Shown here: in pieces, positions 19,033 through 28,730 of the stretch | Numbering within the stretch: position 1 is the stretch's first letter | How the letters are laid out: the number at the start of each line of letters is the position of its first letter | Source of the DNA: Sphingomonas faeni | GTDB lineage: Bacteria > Pseudomonadota > Alphaproteobacteria > Sphingomonadales > Sphingomonadaceae | Direction: 5' to 3' | Assembly (NCBI RefSeq): GCF_003053745.1 | Contig: NZ_QAYE01000005.1 | Coordinates: 124,001 to 188,000, forward strand | DNA length: 64,000 nt | Translations under genes and position numbers: made by a program | The notes under the pieces: model-generated | What the model was told of the DNA's origin: nothing | The model's database searches: none | Seen by the model: only the letters and a program-made list of their open reading frames with translations

Positions 19033-19275
19033 TGATTCACGCGAAGGCGCAAAGGCGCAAAGGCGCGAAGAGGAAGAGAAGGTTGGTTCACGCGGAGACG
19101 CGGAGACGCGGAGGTGTTGGATGCGAGGCTGACCGGGCGCCTACACCTTGGTGCTGATATAAGCCTTCGGCAGCTGGAGAGCGAACGCTGTGTGCTCGAA
19201 TCTTCTCTCCGCGGCTCCGCGTCTCCGCGTGAACCAACTGCTCCCTTCTCTTCGCGACTTTGCGCCTTCGCGTGA
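19033..19275. repeat. Family D palindrome (cluster of GCGAAGGCGCAAAGGCGC and GCGGAGACGCGGAG units)
   Basis: This fills the 328-base gap between the SMR gene and uvrC. The left half (about 19033-19118) carries TTCACGCGAAGGCGCAAAGG and tandem CGCGGAGACGCGGAGACG units; the right half (about 19206-19275) is the reverse complement (CTCCGCGTCTCCGCGTGAA, TTTGCGCCTTCGCGTGAA). A similar unit is at 52056-52255. I see no gene in the gap. Confidence 0.7.
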
Positions 19276-19329
19276 ACATCGCTGCCTTGCGCTGGCATAA
19301 CCCCCTCGCACTCCCTAGATTCCTCAGCG

Positions 19330-21255
19330 ATGTCCTCCCCCAATTCCCCCGACCGGTTCAACGAAGACAAGTCCACATTCGCCGTCCGCGGTGGTGGTGA
19401 AGCGCCCGACCTCGCGGCCGGCGTGGCGGCGATCCGCAACGTGCTCGACACGCTGCCGATCCGCCCCGGCGTCTACCGCATGCAGGACGCGCGCGGCGAC
19501 GTGCTCTACGTCGGCAAGGCGCGTGCGCTTCGGAACCGCGTCGCCAACTACGTCCAGGTCGAGCGGCTGACGAAGCGCCTCCAGCGGATGGTATCGCAGA
19601 CCCGGTCGATGACGATCGTCACGACCAACAACGAGGCCGAGGCGCTGCTGCTCGAATCGCAGCTCATCAAGCGGTACCGCCCCGCCTACAACGTGCTGCT
19701 GCGCGACGATAAGAGCTTCCCCTTCATCCTCCTGCGCGACGACCACGCCTTCCCGCGCGTCCAGAAGCACCGCGGCGCGCGCCGGGCGAAAGGCAATTAC
19801 TACGGCCCGTTCGCCAGCGCCGGGTCGGTCAACAACACGCTCAACGCGCTCCAGAAGCTGTTCCTCCTGCGCAGTTGCACCGACAGCTTCTTCAAGACCC
19901 GCGACCGGCCGTGCCTGCTCTACCAGATCAAGCGCTGCTCGGCGCCGTGCGTCGGTCGTATCGACGAGGCGGCGTACCGGGAACTGACCGAGGATGCGAA
20001 GGCGTTCCTCGGTGGCAAGTCGACCGGTGTGCAGGCCAAGCTCGGCGCGCAGATGCAGGCCGCCGCCGAGAACATGGACTTCGAACTCGCGGCGCTGCTC
20101 CGCGACCGACTTCGCGCGCTCACCTTCATCCAGGGCACGCAGGCGATCAACGCGGAAGGGGTTGGCGACGCCGATATCTTCGCGATGGCGTGCAAGGACG
20201 GGTTGATCGGCATCCAGGCGTTCTTCATCCGCGGCGGCCAGAACTGGGGGCATCGCAGCTTCTTCCCGCAGCACACCAACGACGTCCCCGAGGACGAGGT
20301 GCTGACCAGCTTCCTCGGCCAGTTCTACGAAGAGGTCCCGCCGCCCAAGCAGATCCTGCTCGACCGCGAACTGACGGAAGGCGCGTTGCTGGCCGAAGCA
20401 CTAGGCGAACGCGCCGGCTACAAGATCGCGTTGCAGGTTCCGCAGCGCGGCGATCGGCGGCGTCTGATGGACCAGGCGAAGCGCAACGCGATCGAGGCGA
20501 TCGAGCGGCGCCAGGCCGAATCGACCACGCAGGCCAAGCTGCTGCGCGAAGTCGCCGACCTGTTCGACCTCGCCGAGCCTCCTGAACGCATCGAGATCTA
20601 CGACAACAGCCACATCCAGGGCACCGCCGCGACCGGCGCGATGGTCGTCGCGGGGCCCGAGGGCTTCCGCAAAGGCCAGTATCGAAAGTTCAATATCAAG
20701 AACAAGGATACCGCGCCCGGTGACGATTTCGCGATGATGCGCGAGGTCTTCACCCGCCGCTTCTCGCGCGCGCAGGCCGAAGACCCCGATCGCGATTCGG
20801 GAGACTGGCCAGACCTCGTGCTGATCGACGGCGGCAAGGGCCAGCTCAATACGGTCAAGGCCGCGCTCGAGGAGATCGGCGTCGAGGACGTGTGCCTGGT
20901 CGGGATCGCCAAAGGCCCGGAACACGGTCGCGATGGCCGCGAGGTGTTCCACATGCTCGACGGCCGCGAGTTCCAGTTGCCCGTCAACGCGCCGGTGCTG
21001 TTCTACCTCCAGCGGCTGCGCGACGAGGTCCACCGGTTCGCGATCGGCGTACACCGCGACAAGCGCAGCAAGGCGATCGGCGCCAGCCCGCTCGACGAAG
21101 TCCCCGGCATCGGCCCGGCGCGAAAGAAGGCGCTGCTGATGCATTTCGGCACCGGTCGCGCAGTGCGCAACGCGAGTCTGCAGGATTTGCAGCAGGCACC
21201 CGGCGTGTCCGCGGGCGTCGCGCAACAGGTCTACGACTTCTATCATTCACGGTAG
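19330..21255 (+). CDS. uvrC: Excinuclease ABC subunit C
   Basis: 641 residues, full length. UvrC makes both incisions in nucleotide excision repair after UvrAB finds the lesion. The GIY-YIG nuclease domain is near residues 46-125 (RPGVYRMQDARGDVLYVGKA), the cysteines RPCLLYQIKRCSAPC follow, then a UVR motif near 240, then the RNase H-like nuclease (EIYDNSHIQGTAATGAMVV), and finally tandem helix-hairpin-helices (VPGIGPARKKALLMHFG). There is a 45-residue N-terminal extension before the GIY-YIG domain; the first ATG is used, but a later start is possible. Confidence 0.97.
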   Translation: MSSPNSPDRFNEDKSTFAVRGGGEAPDLAAGVAAIRNVLDTLPIRPGVYRMQDARGDVLYVGKARALRNRVANYVQVERLTKRLQRMVSQTRSMTIVTTNNEAEALLLESQLIKRYRPAYNVLLRDDKSFPFILLRDDHAFPRVQKHRGARRAKGNYYGPFASAGSVNNTLNALQKLFLLRSCTDSFFKTRDRPCLLYQIKRCSAPCVGRIDEAAYRELTEDAKAFLGGKSTGVQAKLGAQMQAAAENMDFELAALLRDRLRALTFIQGTQAINAEGVGDADIFAMACKDGLIGIQAFFIRGGQNWGHRSFFPQHTNDVPEDEVLTSFLGQFYEEVPPPKQILLDRELTEGALLAEALGERAGYKIALQVPQRGDRRRLMDQAKRNAIEAIERRQAESTTQAKLLREVADLFDLAEPPERIEIYDNSHIQGTAATGAMVVAGPEGFRKGQYRKFNIKNKDTAPGDDFAMMREVFTRRFSRAQAEDPDRDSGDWPDLVLIDGGKGQLNTVKAALEEIGVEDVCLVGIAKGPEHGRDGREVFHMLDGREFQLPVNAPVLFYLQRLRDEVHRFAIGVHRDKRSKAIGASPLDEVPGIGPARKKALLMHFGTGRAVRNASLQDLQQAPGVSAGVAQQVYDFYHSR

Positions 21256-21345
21256 CCGCATGGACTTGGCCGCCGATCGAGAACGCACAGATCGTCGTGC
21301 GGGCCTGAAGATGATGACGTCCCGAATCGAAAAAATTTATAACCC

Positions 21346-21360
21346 AAATCAAGTTGATTT
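21346..21360. promoter_or_regulatory. Palindrome in an AT-rich promoter region
   Basis: AAATCAA-G-TTGATTT is a perfect 7+1+7 inverted repeat inside an AT-rich island (about 21328-21405) that stands out in this GC-rich window. TATAAAAT follows at 21362-21369. It looks like an operator/promoter for the polysaccharide deacetylase gene that starts at 21410. Confidence 0.4.
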
Positions 21361-21409
21361 GTATAAAATCACAACGCCATTTTCACTACTGATTGTTACA
21401 TACTAATCC

Positions 21410-22387
21410 GTGACTACGCCTGTATTCCTGACCATCGATACCGAGTTCGCGTGGCGCCACCATGCCGCCGGTCTGGATTGCGACGCGATCTATGCGCGGT
21501 CGCTGGAACCGGCCGGGGTAGGGCTGGGCTATCAACTGGCAGAGCTGGCCCGGCACAATCTGAAGGCGTGTTTCTTCGTCGACCCGATGCCGGCGATCAC
21601 GTTCGGATTGGCGCCGATCCGTCGGATGATCGATACGATCCTGGACGCCGGCCAGGAGGTCCAGCTCCACCTCCACCCCAACTGGACCAGCGCGCGGGCG
21701 GGCGATCGCGGCGTCGCGCACGATCGGTTCCAACTTTACACGTACAGCCTTGCCGAGCAGACCGACCTGCTCGTTCGCGCCACGGAATTGCTGGTCGAAG
21801 CCGGCGCGCCGCATCCGATCGCGTTTCGCGCAGGGAGCTATGCCGCGAACGACGACACGCTGACCGCGCTCGAAGGCCTGGGCTTTGCCTATGACAGCAG
21901 CCACAACGGATCGGAGGCGCCCCACACCAGCCGCATCTCGTTCCCGGCACGCCAGATCGCCCCGGTCCGCCGCACGAACGGCACCGGCATCATCGAAGTC
22001 CCGGTAACCGTGATCGAGGACCTGCGCGGCCGGATCCGCACCTTCCAGCTCTGCGCCTTGTCGGCGGGCGAAAGCTACGACGCGCTCGAACATGCGGCGG
22101 TGTCGCACCATGCCGCGGTGACGATCGTCAGCCACGGCTTCGAACTCGCCAACCGCCGCGGCACGCGCGCCAACGCGGTCCATGTCCGCCGCTTCCAGGC
22201 GTTGTGCACCATGCTCGCGGAGATGCGCGACGTGTTGCCGACCACGCATTTCGGTGATCGCCCCGTGCTCGAACTCGATCGCGCAGACGTCCCGCTCGGC
22301 CCCGACCCGGTACGCACGCGCTGGCGACAGGCCGAGCAGCTGTGGTCGAACTGGATTTCGGAACGCCCCCGGTCGCGGCGCACCTGA
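21410..22387 (+). CDS. Polysaccharide deacetylase family protein
   Basis: 325 residues, no signal peptide. The NodB-like fold is shown by the N-terminal TIDTEF (D10 and E12), then QLHLHPNW (H87, H89), then FRAGSYAANDDTLTALEGLGFAYDSS, a typical motif 3 region. Members of this family remove acetyl or related groups from cell-wall or exopolysaccharides. Without a signal peptide it may act on cytosolic glycan precursors. The GTG start has no strong ribosome-binding site, and an AT-rich promoter-like region with a palindrome lies directly upstream. Not in a glycan gene cluster, so the substrate is unknown. Confidence 0.82.
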   Translation: MTTPVFLTIDTEFAWRHHAAGLDCDAIYARSLEPAGVGLGYQLAELARHNLKACFFVDPMPAITFGLAPIRRMIDTILDAGQEVQLHLHPNWTSARAGDRGVAHDRFQLYTYSLAEQTDLLVRATELLVEAGAPHPIAFRAGSYAANDDTLTALEGLGFAYDSSHNGSEAPHTSRISFPARQIAPVRRTNGTGIIEVPVTVIEDLRGRIRTFQLCALSAGESYDALEHAAVSHHAAVTIVSHGFELANRRGTRANAVHVRRFQALCTMLAEMRDVLPTTHFGDRPVLELDRADVPLGPDPVRTRWRQAEQLWSNWISERPRSRRT

Positions 22388-22506
22388 CACACGTCGGCCG
22401 TGGCACACAGGGTTCGGTGCGGCTTACGAACGCTTGGTGTGACGGCGAGGCCTATCCGCGGCTAAATCTCTCCTCTCCTTCGAGCGAGAGCGGTACAGGG
22501 TAACAC

Positions 22507-23238
22507 ATGCACCTCCGCGCCTCCGCCATCGTCGTCGCCGTTCGCCAGCATGGCGAGCATGGCGCGATCGTGCGCGCGCTGACCCGGAACGATGGCGTCC
22601 AGCCCGGCTACGTCCGCGGCGGGCGGTCGCGCGCCATGCGGCCGGTGCTGCTGCAGGCGAACGTCATCCAGGGCGAGTGGCGCGCGCGGACCGGTGAGCA
22701 ACTCGCCTCGCTGACCGCCGAACTGGTCCACAGCCGTGCGACGCTCCACGGCGAACCGCTTGCCGCGGGTGCGCTCGAATGGGCGACCGCGCTGGCCGCT
22801 GCAGCTCTCCCCGAAGCACAGCCCTATCCGCAGATCCACGACGCGCTCGACGGCGTGCTAGGTGCGATCGAGAGCGCGCCATCTGCGCGTGGCTGGGCGG
22901 CGGCGCTGGTCCGGTACGAATTACTGGTGCTGGCTGAACTAGGGTTCGGACTCGATCTCGACCGCTGCGTCGCGACCGGAGCGGAGGACGATCTCGGCTT
23001 CGTGTCGCCCAAGAGCGGTGCAGCCGTCTCGCGCGGGGCGGCGTTCGGATATGAAGGCAAGCTCCTGCGATTACCCGACTTCCTGCTGGCAGGCGGCGAA
23101 GCGGCATGGCCGGACATCTTCGACGGCCTGCGGTTGACCGGTCACTTCCTCGCCCGCGACATCCTCGTCGACCGTCGCGCCGATCCGTTGGCGGCGCGCG
23201 ACCGGCTGGTCGATCGCCTCAAAAGGGCGGTTGCGTGA
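22507..23238 (+). CDS. recO: DNA repair protein RecO
   Basis: 243 residues. RecO helps load RecA on SSB-coated DNA with RecF and RecR. The N-terminal OB fold ([19 protein letters not shown]...[23 protein letters not shown]) and helical C-terminal domain ([21 protein letters not shown]) match the family. The zinc cysteines are not fully kept: one (C in DLDRC) is clear and others are replaced, as in some alphaproteobacterial RecO proteins. leuB follows after 41 bases. Confidence 0.93.
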   Translation: MHLRASAIVVAVRQHGEHGAIVRALTRNDGVQPGYVRGGRSRAMRPVLLQANVIQGEWRARTGEQLASLTAELVHSRATLHGEPLAAGALEWATALAAAALPEAQPYPQIHDALDGVLGAIESAPSARGWAAALVRYELLVLAELGFGLDLDRCVATGAEDDLGFVSPKSGAAVSRGAAFGYEGKLLRLPDFLLAGGEAAWPDIFDGLRLTGHFLARDILVDRRADPLAARDRLVDRLKRAVA

Positions 23239-23279
23239 GTGCGCACCGCCCGGCAAGGGGCCGCGCAGGAGAAACGCAC

Positions 23280-24326
23280 ATGCCCTTGATCGCGATACTG
23301 GCCGGTGACGGCATTGGACCCGAAGTCACGGCGGAGGCGCGTCGCGTGCTCGATACGCTCGGCCTCGACCTGACCTATGAGGAAGGCCTCGTCGGCGGTG
23401 CCGCGTACAAGGCGGTCGGCCATCCGCTGCCGCCCGAGACGCTCGAGCTCGCCCGCCGTGCCGATGCGATCCTGTTCGGTGCGGTCGGCGATCCCGACTG
23501 CGATGCGCTCGAACGCCAGTTCCGCCCCGAACAGGCCATCCTCGGCCTGCGCAAGGAACTCGGCCTGTTCGCCAACCTTCGCCCCGCCAAGCTGTTCGCG
23601 GGCCTCGAGGATGCGTCCGCGCTCCGTCCAGAGATCGCCCGGTCGATCGACATGGTCATCGTCCGCGAACTGACCGGCGACGTGTATTTCGGCGCGAAGG
23701 GCATTCGCACCACCGCCGAGGGCCTGCGCGAAGGCCATGACGAGATGCGCTACGACGAGACCGAGATCGCGCGCATCGCCCGCGTCGGCTTCGAGACCGC
23801 GCGCACTCGCAAGGGCAAGCTGCTCTCGGTAGACAAGGCCAACGTCCTGGAGACCTCGCAGCTCTGGCGCGACGTCGTGATCGAGGTCTCGGCCGACTAT
23901 CCCGACGTCGCGCTCAGCCACATGTACGTCGACAACGCGGCGATGCAGTTGGTGCGCAATCCCGGCCAGTTCGACGTGATCGTCACCGGCAATCTCTTCG
24001 GCGACATTCTCTCGGACGAAGCGTCGATGTGCGCCGGATCGATCGGCATGCTCCCGTCCGCTGCACTCAACGGATCGAACAAGGGCATGTACGAGCCGAT
24101 CCACGGTAGTGCGCCGGACATTGCCGGTCAGGGCAAGGCCAATCCGTGTGCGGCGATCCTGTCCGCGGCGATGATGCTGCGCCACTCGCTTGACCTCCCA
24201 GAAGCGGCCGATCGGATCGAGGCGGCCGTCGCTGCCGCGATCCTCGGCGGCGCGCGCACGCCCGATCTCGGCGGCACGCTGTCGACTCGCGACATGGGCG
24301 ATGCAGTGCTGGCTAACCTCGTTTGA
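23280..24326 (+). CDS. leuB: 3-Isopropylmalate dehydrogenase
   Basis: 348 residues. Oxidises and decarboxylates 3-isopropylmalate with NAD in leucine synthesis. The family signature appears as [20 protein letters not shown], and the NAD-binding loop as [21 protein letters not shown] 23280 follows AGGAGA; the frame is open upstream, but that part is shadow translation of recO. It overlaps the glycosyltransferase gene by four bases (TTGA), so the two are translationally coupled although not related in pathway. Confidence 0.97.
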   Translation: MPLIAILAGDGIGPEVTAEARRVLDTLGLDLTYEEGLVGGAAYKAVGHPLPPETLELARRADAILFGAVGDPDCDALERQFRPEQAILGLRKELGLFANLRPAKLFAGLEDASALRPEIARSIDMVIVRELTGDVYFGAKGIRTTAEGLREGHDEMRYDETEIARIARVGFETARTRKGKLLSVDKANVLETSQLWRDVVIEVSADYPDVALSHMYVDNAAMQLVRNPGQFDVIVTGNLFGDILSDEASMCAGSIGMLPSAALNGSNKGMYEPIHGSAPDIAGQGKANPCAAILSAAMMLRHSLDLPEAADRIEAAVAAAILGGARTPDLGGTLSTRDMGDAVLANLV

Positions 24327-25423
24327 CGGGTGACCTGCTGCAACTCGCGGTCGTCATCCCGACGTTCAACGAGAAGGCCAATGTCGCGACGTTGATCGCC
24401 AAGCTCGACCAGGCGCTGATCGGGCGCAACTGGGAGGCGATCTTCGTCGACGACGACAGTCCCGACGGTACCGCCGATGCTGCGCGCGAGATTGCCCGGC
24501 TCGACAAGCGGGTCCGCGTGATCCAGCGGATCGGCCGGCGCGGGCTGTCGTCGGCCTGCATCGAGGGCATGTGCGCCACTGCGGCCCCGATCGTCGCGGT
24601 GATCGACGGCGATCTCCAGCATGACGAGACATTGCTGCCGGCGATGCTCGATCTATTTAAGGACGACGATACCGACGTGGTGATCGGTTCGCGTTTCGTC
24701 AGCGGCGGCGGCACCGGCGAGTGGGACAGCGACCGCGTCGCCAAGTCGGCGCTTGCCACAAAGCTGTCGCGCCGCGTGCTGAAATGCGATCTCAACGATC
24801 CGATGAGCGGTTTCTTCATGATCCGCACCGACATCGTCCGCCACCTCTCGCCGTCGCTATCGGCGATCGGCTTCAAGATCCTGCTCGACCTGCTCACCGC
24901 CTCGCCGACGCCGCTGCGCTTCGTCGAGGTCCCCTACACGTTCCGCTGCCGGACCGAGGGCGAGAGCAAGCTCGATCACGTCGTCGCGATGGAATATCTG
25001 ATCGCGATCTACGACCGGATGTTCGGGCGGGTCGTGCCGGTGCGGTTCGCGATGTTCTCGGCGATCGGCGTGTTCGGCGTCGGCATCCACATGGCGGTGC
25101 TGACCGCGTTGTTCGTCGGGTTCGGCACGCACTTCCTGGTCGGCGAGATCGTCGCGACGCTGGCGGCGCTCACCTTCAACTTCTTCCTCAACAACGCGCT
25201 GACGTATCGTGATCGGCGGTTGAAGGGGTGGCGGCAACTGGTCGACGGCTGGGTGTCGTTCGCGGTGATCTGCTCGGTCGGCGCGGTCGCCAACGTCGGC
25301 ATCGCCGCGTTCCTATATGAGATGCGCGACGGGGCCTGGGCGGCCTCGGCACTGATCGGCGTGCTGGTCGGCGCGGTGTGGAACTACGCGCTGTCGTCGA
25401 AATTCACCTGGGGACGGTACTAG
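24323..25423 (+). CDS. Fusion of GT2 polyprenyl-phosphate glycosyltransferase and GtrA membrane domain
   Basis: 366 residues. Residues 1-230 are a family 2 glycosyltransferase of the dolichol-phosphate mannose synthase type ([45 protein letters not shown]). Residues 235-366 are a GtrA-like domain with four membrane helices ([38 protein letters not shown]). The enzyme probably transfers a sugar to undecaprenyl phosphate, and the GtrA part may help flip or anchor the product. It starts with TTG overlapping the leuB stop; no better start is in frame nearby. The sugar is unknown. Confidence 0.87.
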   Translation: MTGDLLQLAVVIPTFNEKANVATLIAKLDQALIGRNWEAIFVDDDSPDGTADAAREIARLDKRVRVIQRIGRRGLSSACIEGMCATAAPIVAVIDGDLQHDETLLPAMLDLFKDDDTDVVIGSRFVSGGGTGEWDSDRVAKSALATKLSRRVLKCDLNDPMSGFFMIRTDIVRHLSPSLSAIGFKILLDLLTASPTPLRFVEVPYTFRCRTEGESKLDHVVAMEYLIAIYDRMFGRVVPVRFAMFSAIGVFGVGIHMAVLTALFVGFGTHFLVGEIVATLAALTFNFFLNNALTYRDRRLKGWRQLVDGWVSFAVICSVGAVANVGIAAFLYEMRDGAWAASALIGVLVGAVWNYALSSKFTWGRY

Positions 25424-25433
25424 GCGGAACCTG

Positions 25434-25545
25434 CTCCCCTCCCTGAAAGGGAGGGGCTGGGGGTGGGTAGGCCAGCTTGTGTCGCGACCGTTCCATGATC
25501 CGGAACCCGACCCACCCCCAACCCCTCCCTTCCAGGGAGGGGAGA
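25434..25545. repeat. Family A paired palindrome
   Basis: CCCTCCCTGAAAGGGAGGGG and GGGGGTGGGTAGG at 25434-25470, mirrored at 25508-25545. It separates the glycosyltransferase and metZ genes. Confidence 0.75.
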
Positions 25546-25619
25546 ATGACGGCTTCGGGAACAGGGGCATACACCCGCAAGGCTTGTCATCGCGGCTCCC
25601 CCCCGGCAAAGCGGCGCGC

Positions 25620-26825
25620 ATGAAGCGCAAGACCGGCCAGGATCGTTCGATCACTCAGCATTGGCGTCCCGCGACGCGCGCCATCCGCGGCGGCACCGCC
25701 CGCAGCGAATATGGCGAGACGTCGGAGGCGTTGTTCCTCACCTCGGGCTATTGCTACGACAAGGCAGGCGACGCCGCGGCGCGCTTTGCCGGCGAGCAGG
25801 AGGGGATGACCTATTCCCGCCTCCAGAACCCGACCGTCCAGATGCTCGAGGAGCGGATCGCGCTGCTGGAAGGCGCCGAGGCATGCCGGACGATGGCGAC
25901 GGGCATGGCGGCGATGACCGCGTCGCTGCTGTGCCAGCTCCAGACCGGCGATCACCTCGTCGGCGGCCGTGCAGCGTTCGGGTCGTGCCGCTGGCTGACC
26001 GACACGCTGTTGCCGAAGTTCGGGATCGCCACGACGATCGTCGATGCACGCGATCCGCAGGCGTTCCTCGACGCGGTCCGGCCCGAAACGAAGGTGTTCT
26101 TCTTCGAGACGCCCGCCAACCCGACGATGGACATCGCCGACCTCAAGGCAATCTGTGACATCGCGCGCGAACGCGGCATCACGACCGTGGTCGACAACGC
26201 CTTCGCCACGCCGGCCTTGCAGCGCCCGATGGAGTTCGGCGCGGACGTCACCGCCTACAGCGCGACCAAGATGATGGACGGGCAGGGCCGCGTGCTCGCC
26301 GGCGCGGTCTGCGGCACCGAGGATTTCATCACCAACACGCTGTTGCCGTTCACGCGCAACACCGGCCCGACGCTGTCGCCGTTCAACGCGTGGGTGGTGC
26401 TCAAGGGCCTCGAAACGCTCGATCTCCGCATCCACCGCCAGTCCGAAAACGCGATGAAGGTCGGCGAATTCCTCGAAGGCCGCGTGCCTCGCGTGCTGCA
26501 TCCCTTCCTGCCGAGCCATCCGCAGCACGAACTGGCCAAGCGCCAGATGGACGCATGCGGGCCGATCTTCGCGTTTGAGGTCGAGGGGCGCGAACAGGCG
26601 CACGCACTGCTCGACGCGTTGGAGCTGGTCGACATCTCGAACAATATCGGCGATTCGCGCTCGCTGATGACGCATCCGGCCTCGACCACGCACGCGAGCG
26701 TCTCGCCCGACAAGCAGATCGAGATGGGCGTGACCGAGGGGCTGTTGCGGATCAACGTCGGGCTCGAGGATGCGCAGGACGTGATCGACGACCTCGACCA
26801 GGCGCTGCGCCAGGCGGGCCTGTGA
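25620..26825 (+). CDS. metZ: O-succinylhomoserine sulfhydrylase
   Basis: 401 residues, Cys/Met-metabolism PLP family. It makes homocysteine directly from O-succinylhomoserine and sulfide. The PLP lysine is K217 in AYSATKMMDGQGRVLAG; SRLQNPTVQMLEERIALLEGAE (66-87) and FFETPANPTMDIADL are typical of MetZ. Cystathionine gamma-synthase is the main alternative; the RLQNPT and DGQGR motifs favour MetZ. ATG 25620 is used; upstream frame is repeat sequence. It overlaps apaG by four bases and heads a chain of four overlapping genes. Confidence 0.9.
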   Translation: MKRKTGQDRSITQHWRPATRAIRGGTARSEYGETSEALFLTSGYCYDKAGDAAARFAGEQEGMTYSRLQNPTVQMLEERIALLEGAEACRTMATGMAAMTASLLCQLQTGDHLVGGRAAFGSCRWLTDTLLPKFGIATTIVDARDPQAFLDAVRPETKVFFFETPANPTMDIADLKAICDIARERGITTVVDNAFATPALQRPMEFGADVTAYSATKMMDGQGRVLAGAVCGTEDFITNTLLPFTRNTGPTLSPFNAWVVLKGLETLDLRIHRQSENAMKVGEFLEGRVPRVLHPFLPSHPQHELAKRQMDACGPIFAFEVEGREQAHALLDALELVDISNNIGDSRSLMTHPASTTHASVSPDKQIEMGVTEGLLRINVGLEDAQDVIDDLDQALRQAGL

Positions 26826-27220
26826 AGGCGCTATTCCCCAACGCGGCGACGACCGATGGGGTGACGGTGCGGGTGTCGGTCAGCTATCTGCCCGAACAGT
26901 CCGAGCCCGAGCGCGGCCGCTGGTTCTGGGCCTATCACATCCGCCTCGAGAATGAGGGCACCGAGACCGTCCAGTTGCTAACCCGCCACTGGGTCATCAC
27001 CGACGGCCGCGGCGCGCGCCACTCGGTCGAGGGCGAAGGCGTGGTCGGCGAACAGCCGGTGATCGAACCAGGCGCGAGCTTCGACTACGTCTCGGGCTGC
27101 CCGCTCGCGACGCCGTCGGGTGCGATGCATGGGAGCTACCAGATGGTCCGCGAAGACGGAGCCGTGTTCGCGGTCGAGATTCCTCGCTTCTCGCTGTTTG
27201 CCCCTGCGGTGCTCAATTGA
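26822..27220 (+). CDS. apaG: ApaG (DUF525) domain protein
   Basis: 132 residues, a fibronectin-III-like beta sandwich. Conserved regions are VRVSVSYLPEQSEPERGRWFWAYHIRLENEG, LLTRHWVITDGRGARHSVEGEGVVGEQPVIEPGASFDYVSGCPL and GAMHGSYQMV. ApaG is linked to Co/Mg resistance and Ap4A metabolism in enteric bacteria, but its biochemical role is unsettled. The GTG start overlaps the metZ stop, and the gene's own stop overlaps the next start (TTGA). Confidence 0.93.
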   Translation: MKALFPNAATTDGVTVRVSVSYLPEQSEPERGRWFWAYHIRLENEGTETVQLLTRHWVITDGRGARHSVEGEGVVGEQPVIEPGASFDYVSGCPLATPSGAMHGSYQMVREDGAVFAVEIPRFSLFAPAVLN

Positions 27221-27999
27221 AGCGCACGCATCTCCCGCTCAACGGCCTGCGCGTGCTCGACGCGGCGGCGCGGCATCTGTCGTTCACGCGGGCGGCGGAC
27301 GAGCTGGCGGTGACACCGGCGGCGGTTGGTCAGCAGATTCGGGCTCTGGAGGATACGCTGGGCGTCGTCCTGTTCCGCCGTACCACGCGAGGGCTCGAAC
27401 TGACTCCCGAGGCTGAGGCAGGCTTGGGCGCGTTGCGTGGCGGTTTCCTCCAGTTCGAGGAAGCCGTTCGCGCGATGCAGGCGGGGCAGTCCTCCAAGTC
27501 GCTGACGATCGCCGCGCCGCGCGACCTGACCGAGAAGTGGTTGATGCCGCGGCTCGCGCAGATCGCCGAGGCGGATCCCGAACTGCGCTTCGTGCTGATC
27601 ACCGCCGACGAGAATGTCGACTTCACCGAAGCCAATCTCGACCTCGCGATCCGCTGGGGCGATGGTCCGGGCGAGCACGAAGGCGAGGCGCTCGAGTCGG
27701 AGGGCATGGTGACGATCGCCAAGCCCGGTACGGACACCGAGTCGGCAATTGCCTGGTCCGGAGAAGACGGCGTCGCGCTGGTCCGTGTCACCGATGCCGG
27801 GCTAGCGATCGATGCGGCGGTGGCGGGGCTTGGTCGCGCGACCGTTCCCGAATTACTAGCGCGTCGCGATCTCGCACAGGCCCGCGTGACGCTCATCGGC
27901 GAGTCGCAGCCGTCGAAGGGGGGGTATTGGCTCGTCGCCCCGCTCCCGCAGTGGCGCCAGAAGAAAGTCCGCGCGCTCGTGGATGCCCTGACCGCGTGA
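27217..27999 (+). CDS. LysR-type regulator, GcvA-like
   Basis: 260 residues, short for the family (usually about 300). Winged helix-turn-helix at about 6-65 (LNGLRVLDAAARHLSFTRAADELAVTPAAVGQQIRALEDTLGVVLFRR), in the GcvA/AmpR style. The effector domain (TIAAPRDLTEKWLMPRLAQIAEADPELRF) is truncated compared with other members, yet ends in a normal helix. TTG start overlaps the apaG stop. LysR regulators usually control a divergent gene, but this one lies within an overlapping chain, so its target is unclear. Confidence 0.85.
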   Translation: MKRTHLPLNGLRVLDAAARHLSFTRAADELAVTPAAVGQQIRALEDTLGVVLFRRTTRGLELTPEAEAGLGALRGGFLQFEEAVRAMQAGQSSKSLTIAAPRDLTEKWLMPRLAQIAEADPELRFVLITADENVDFTEANLDLAIRWGDGPGEHEGEALESEGMVTIAKPGTDTESAIAWSGEDGVALVRVTDAGLAIDAAVAGLGRATVPELLARRDLAQARVTLIGESQPSKGGYWLVAPLPQWRQKKVRALVDALTA

Positions 28000-28568
28000 G
28001 GCAACCCGGGCGCCGACCCCGTCGCGCTGGCGTGTCGCCGGTGCTGAAGACGCGCCGGCTGCGATTGCGGCCGCTGGTCGAGGACGACGCGACCGCGTTG
28101 CACCCGATGCTCGCCGACGCGGAGCTGATGGCCTATTCCGCCGACGGGCCGTTGGGCTCGGTCGACGACGTCCGCACCTACCTCGCCGAAGAGGCCGCGC
28201 CGGGCAACCAGCGTACCTGGGCGATCACCCGCACCGGTGACGACCGCGCGATCGGCTGGGTATCGGGCAGCGAGGCCGATGGGGCCGGGGTGACGGAGAT
28301 CGGTTTCATCCTCGCGCGAGAAGCGTGGGGGCGAGGGATCGCGCGTGAGGCTGTGTCGGCGGTGATCGATCGGTTGTTTGCGGAGGGGCGGAGCCGCGTT
28401 TTTGCGGATGCCGATACCGAGAACGCGGCGTCGATCACGTTGCTGGAGCGGTTGGGGTTTCGTCGCGAGCGGCTGTTGCGCGACGAGTGGGAAACGCATC
28501 TGGGGTTGCGCGACAGCCTGATCTACGGGCTCTGCGCCGATAGCTGGCAGGCGGCCGGGCGGGCCTGA
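27996..28568 (+). CDS. GNAT family N-acetyltransferase (RimJ/RimL-like)
   Basis: 190 residues. The N-terminal TRRLRLRPLVEDDA and the acetyl-CoA loop region EAWGRGIAREAVSAVIDRLFAEG followed by NAASITLLERLGF are typical of the RimJ/RimL branch, which acetylates protein N-termini or small molecules. I choose GTG 27996 because it overlaps the LysR stop (GTGA), as the other starts in this chain do; GTG 28032 is the alternative and would start just before the domain. Substrate unknown. Confidence 0.8.
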   Translation: MRQPGRRPRRAGVSPVLKTRRLRLRPLVEDDATALHPMLADAELMAYSADGPLGSVDDVRTYLAEEAAPGNQRTWAITRTGDDRAIGWVSGSEADGAGVTEIGFILAREAWGRGIAREAVSAVIDRLFAEGRSRVFADADTENAASITLLERLGFRRERLLRDEWETHLGLRDSLIYGLCADSWQAAGRA

Positions 28569-28587
28569 TCCCCACTTAATAAGCTGT

Positions 28588-28664
28588 TCTCCTGCGAACG
28601 CAGGAGCCCAGGATCACAAACGCCATCTCCAGTTACCCTGGACCCCCGCCTTCGCGGGGGAACG
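28588..28664. repeat. Family B palindrome
   Basis: CTCCTGCGAACGCAGGAGCC and CCTGGACCCCCGCCTTCGCGGGGG surround about 30 bases. It lies between the convergent GNAT and serine hydrolase genes. Confidence 0.7.
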
Positions 28665-28730
28665 GCATGGGTTGGCGTTTGCGCTGTAATTGATCAGCCT
28701 ATGGGGGCATGCAGCGAAAAGCAGCGAAAC

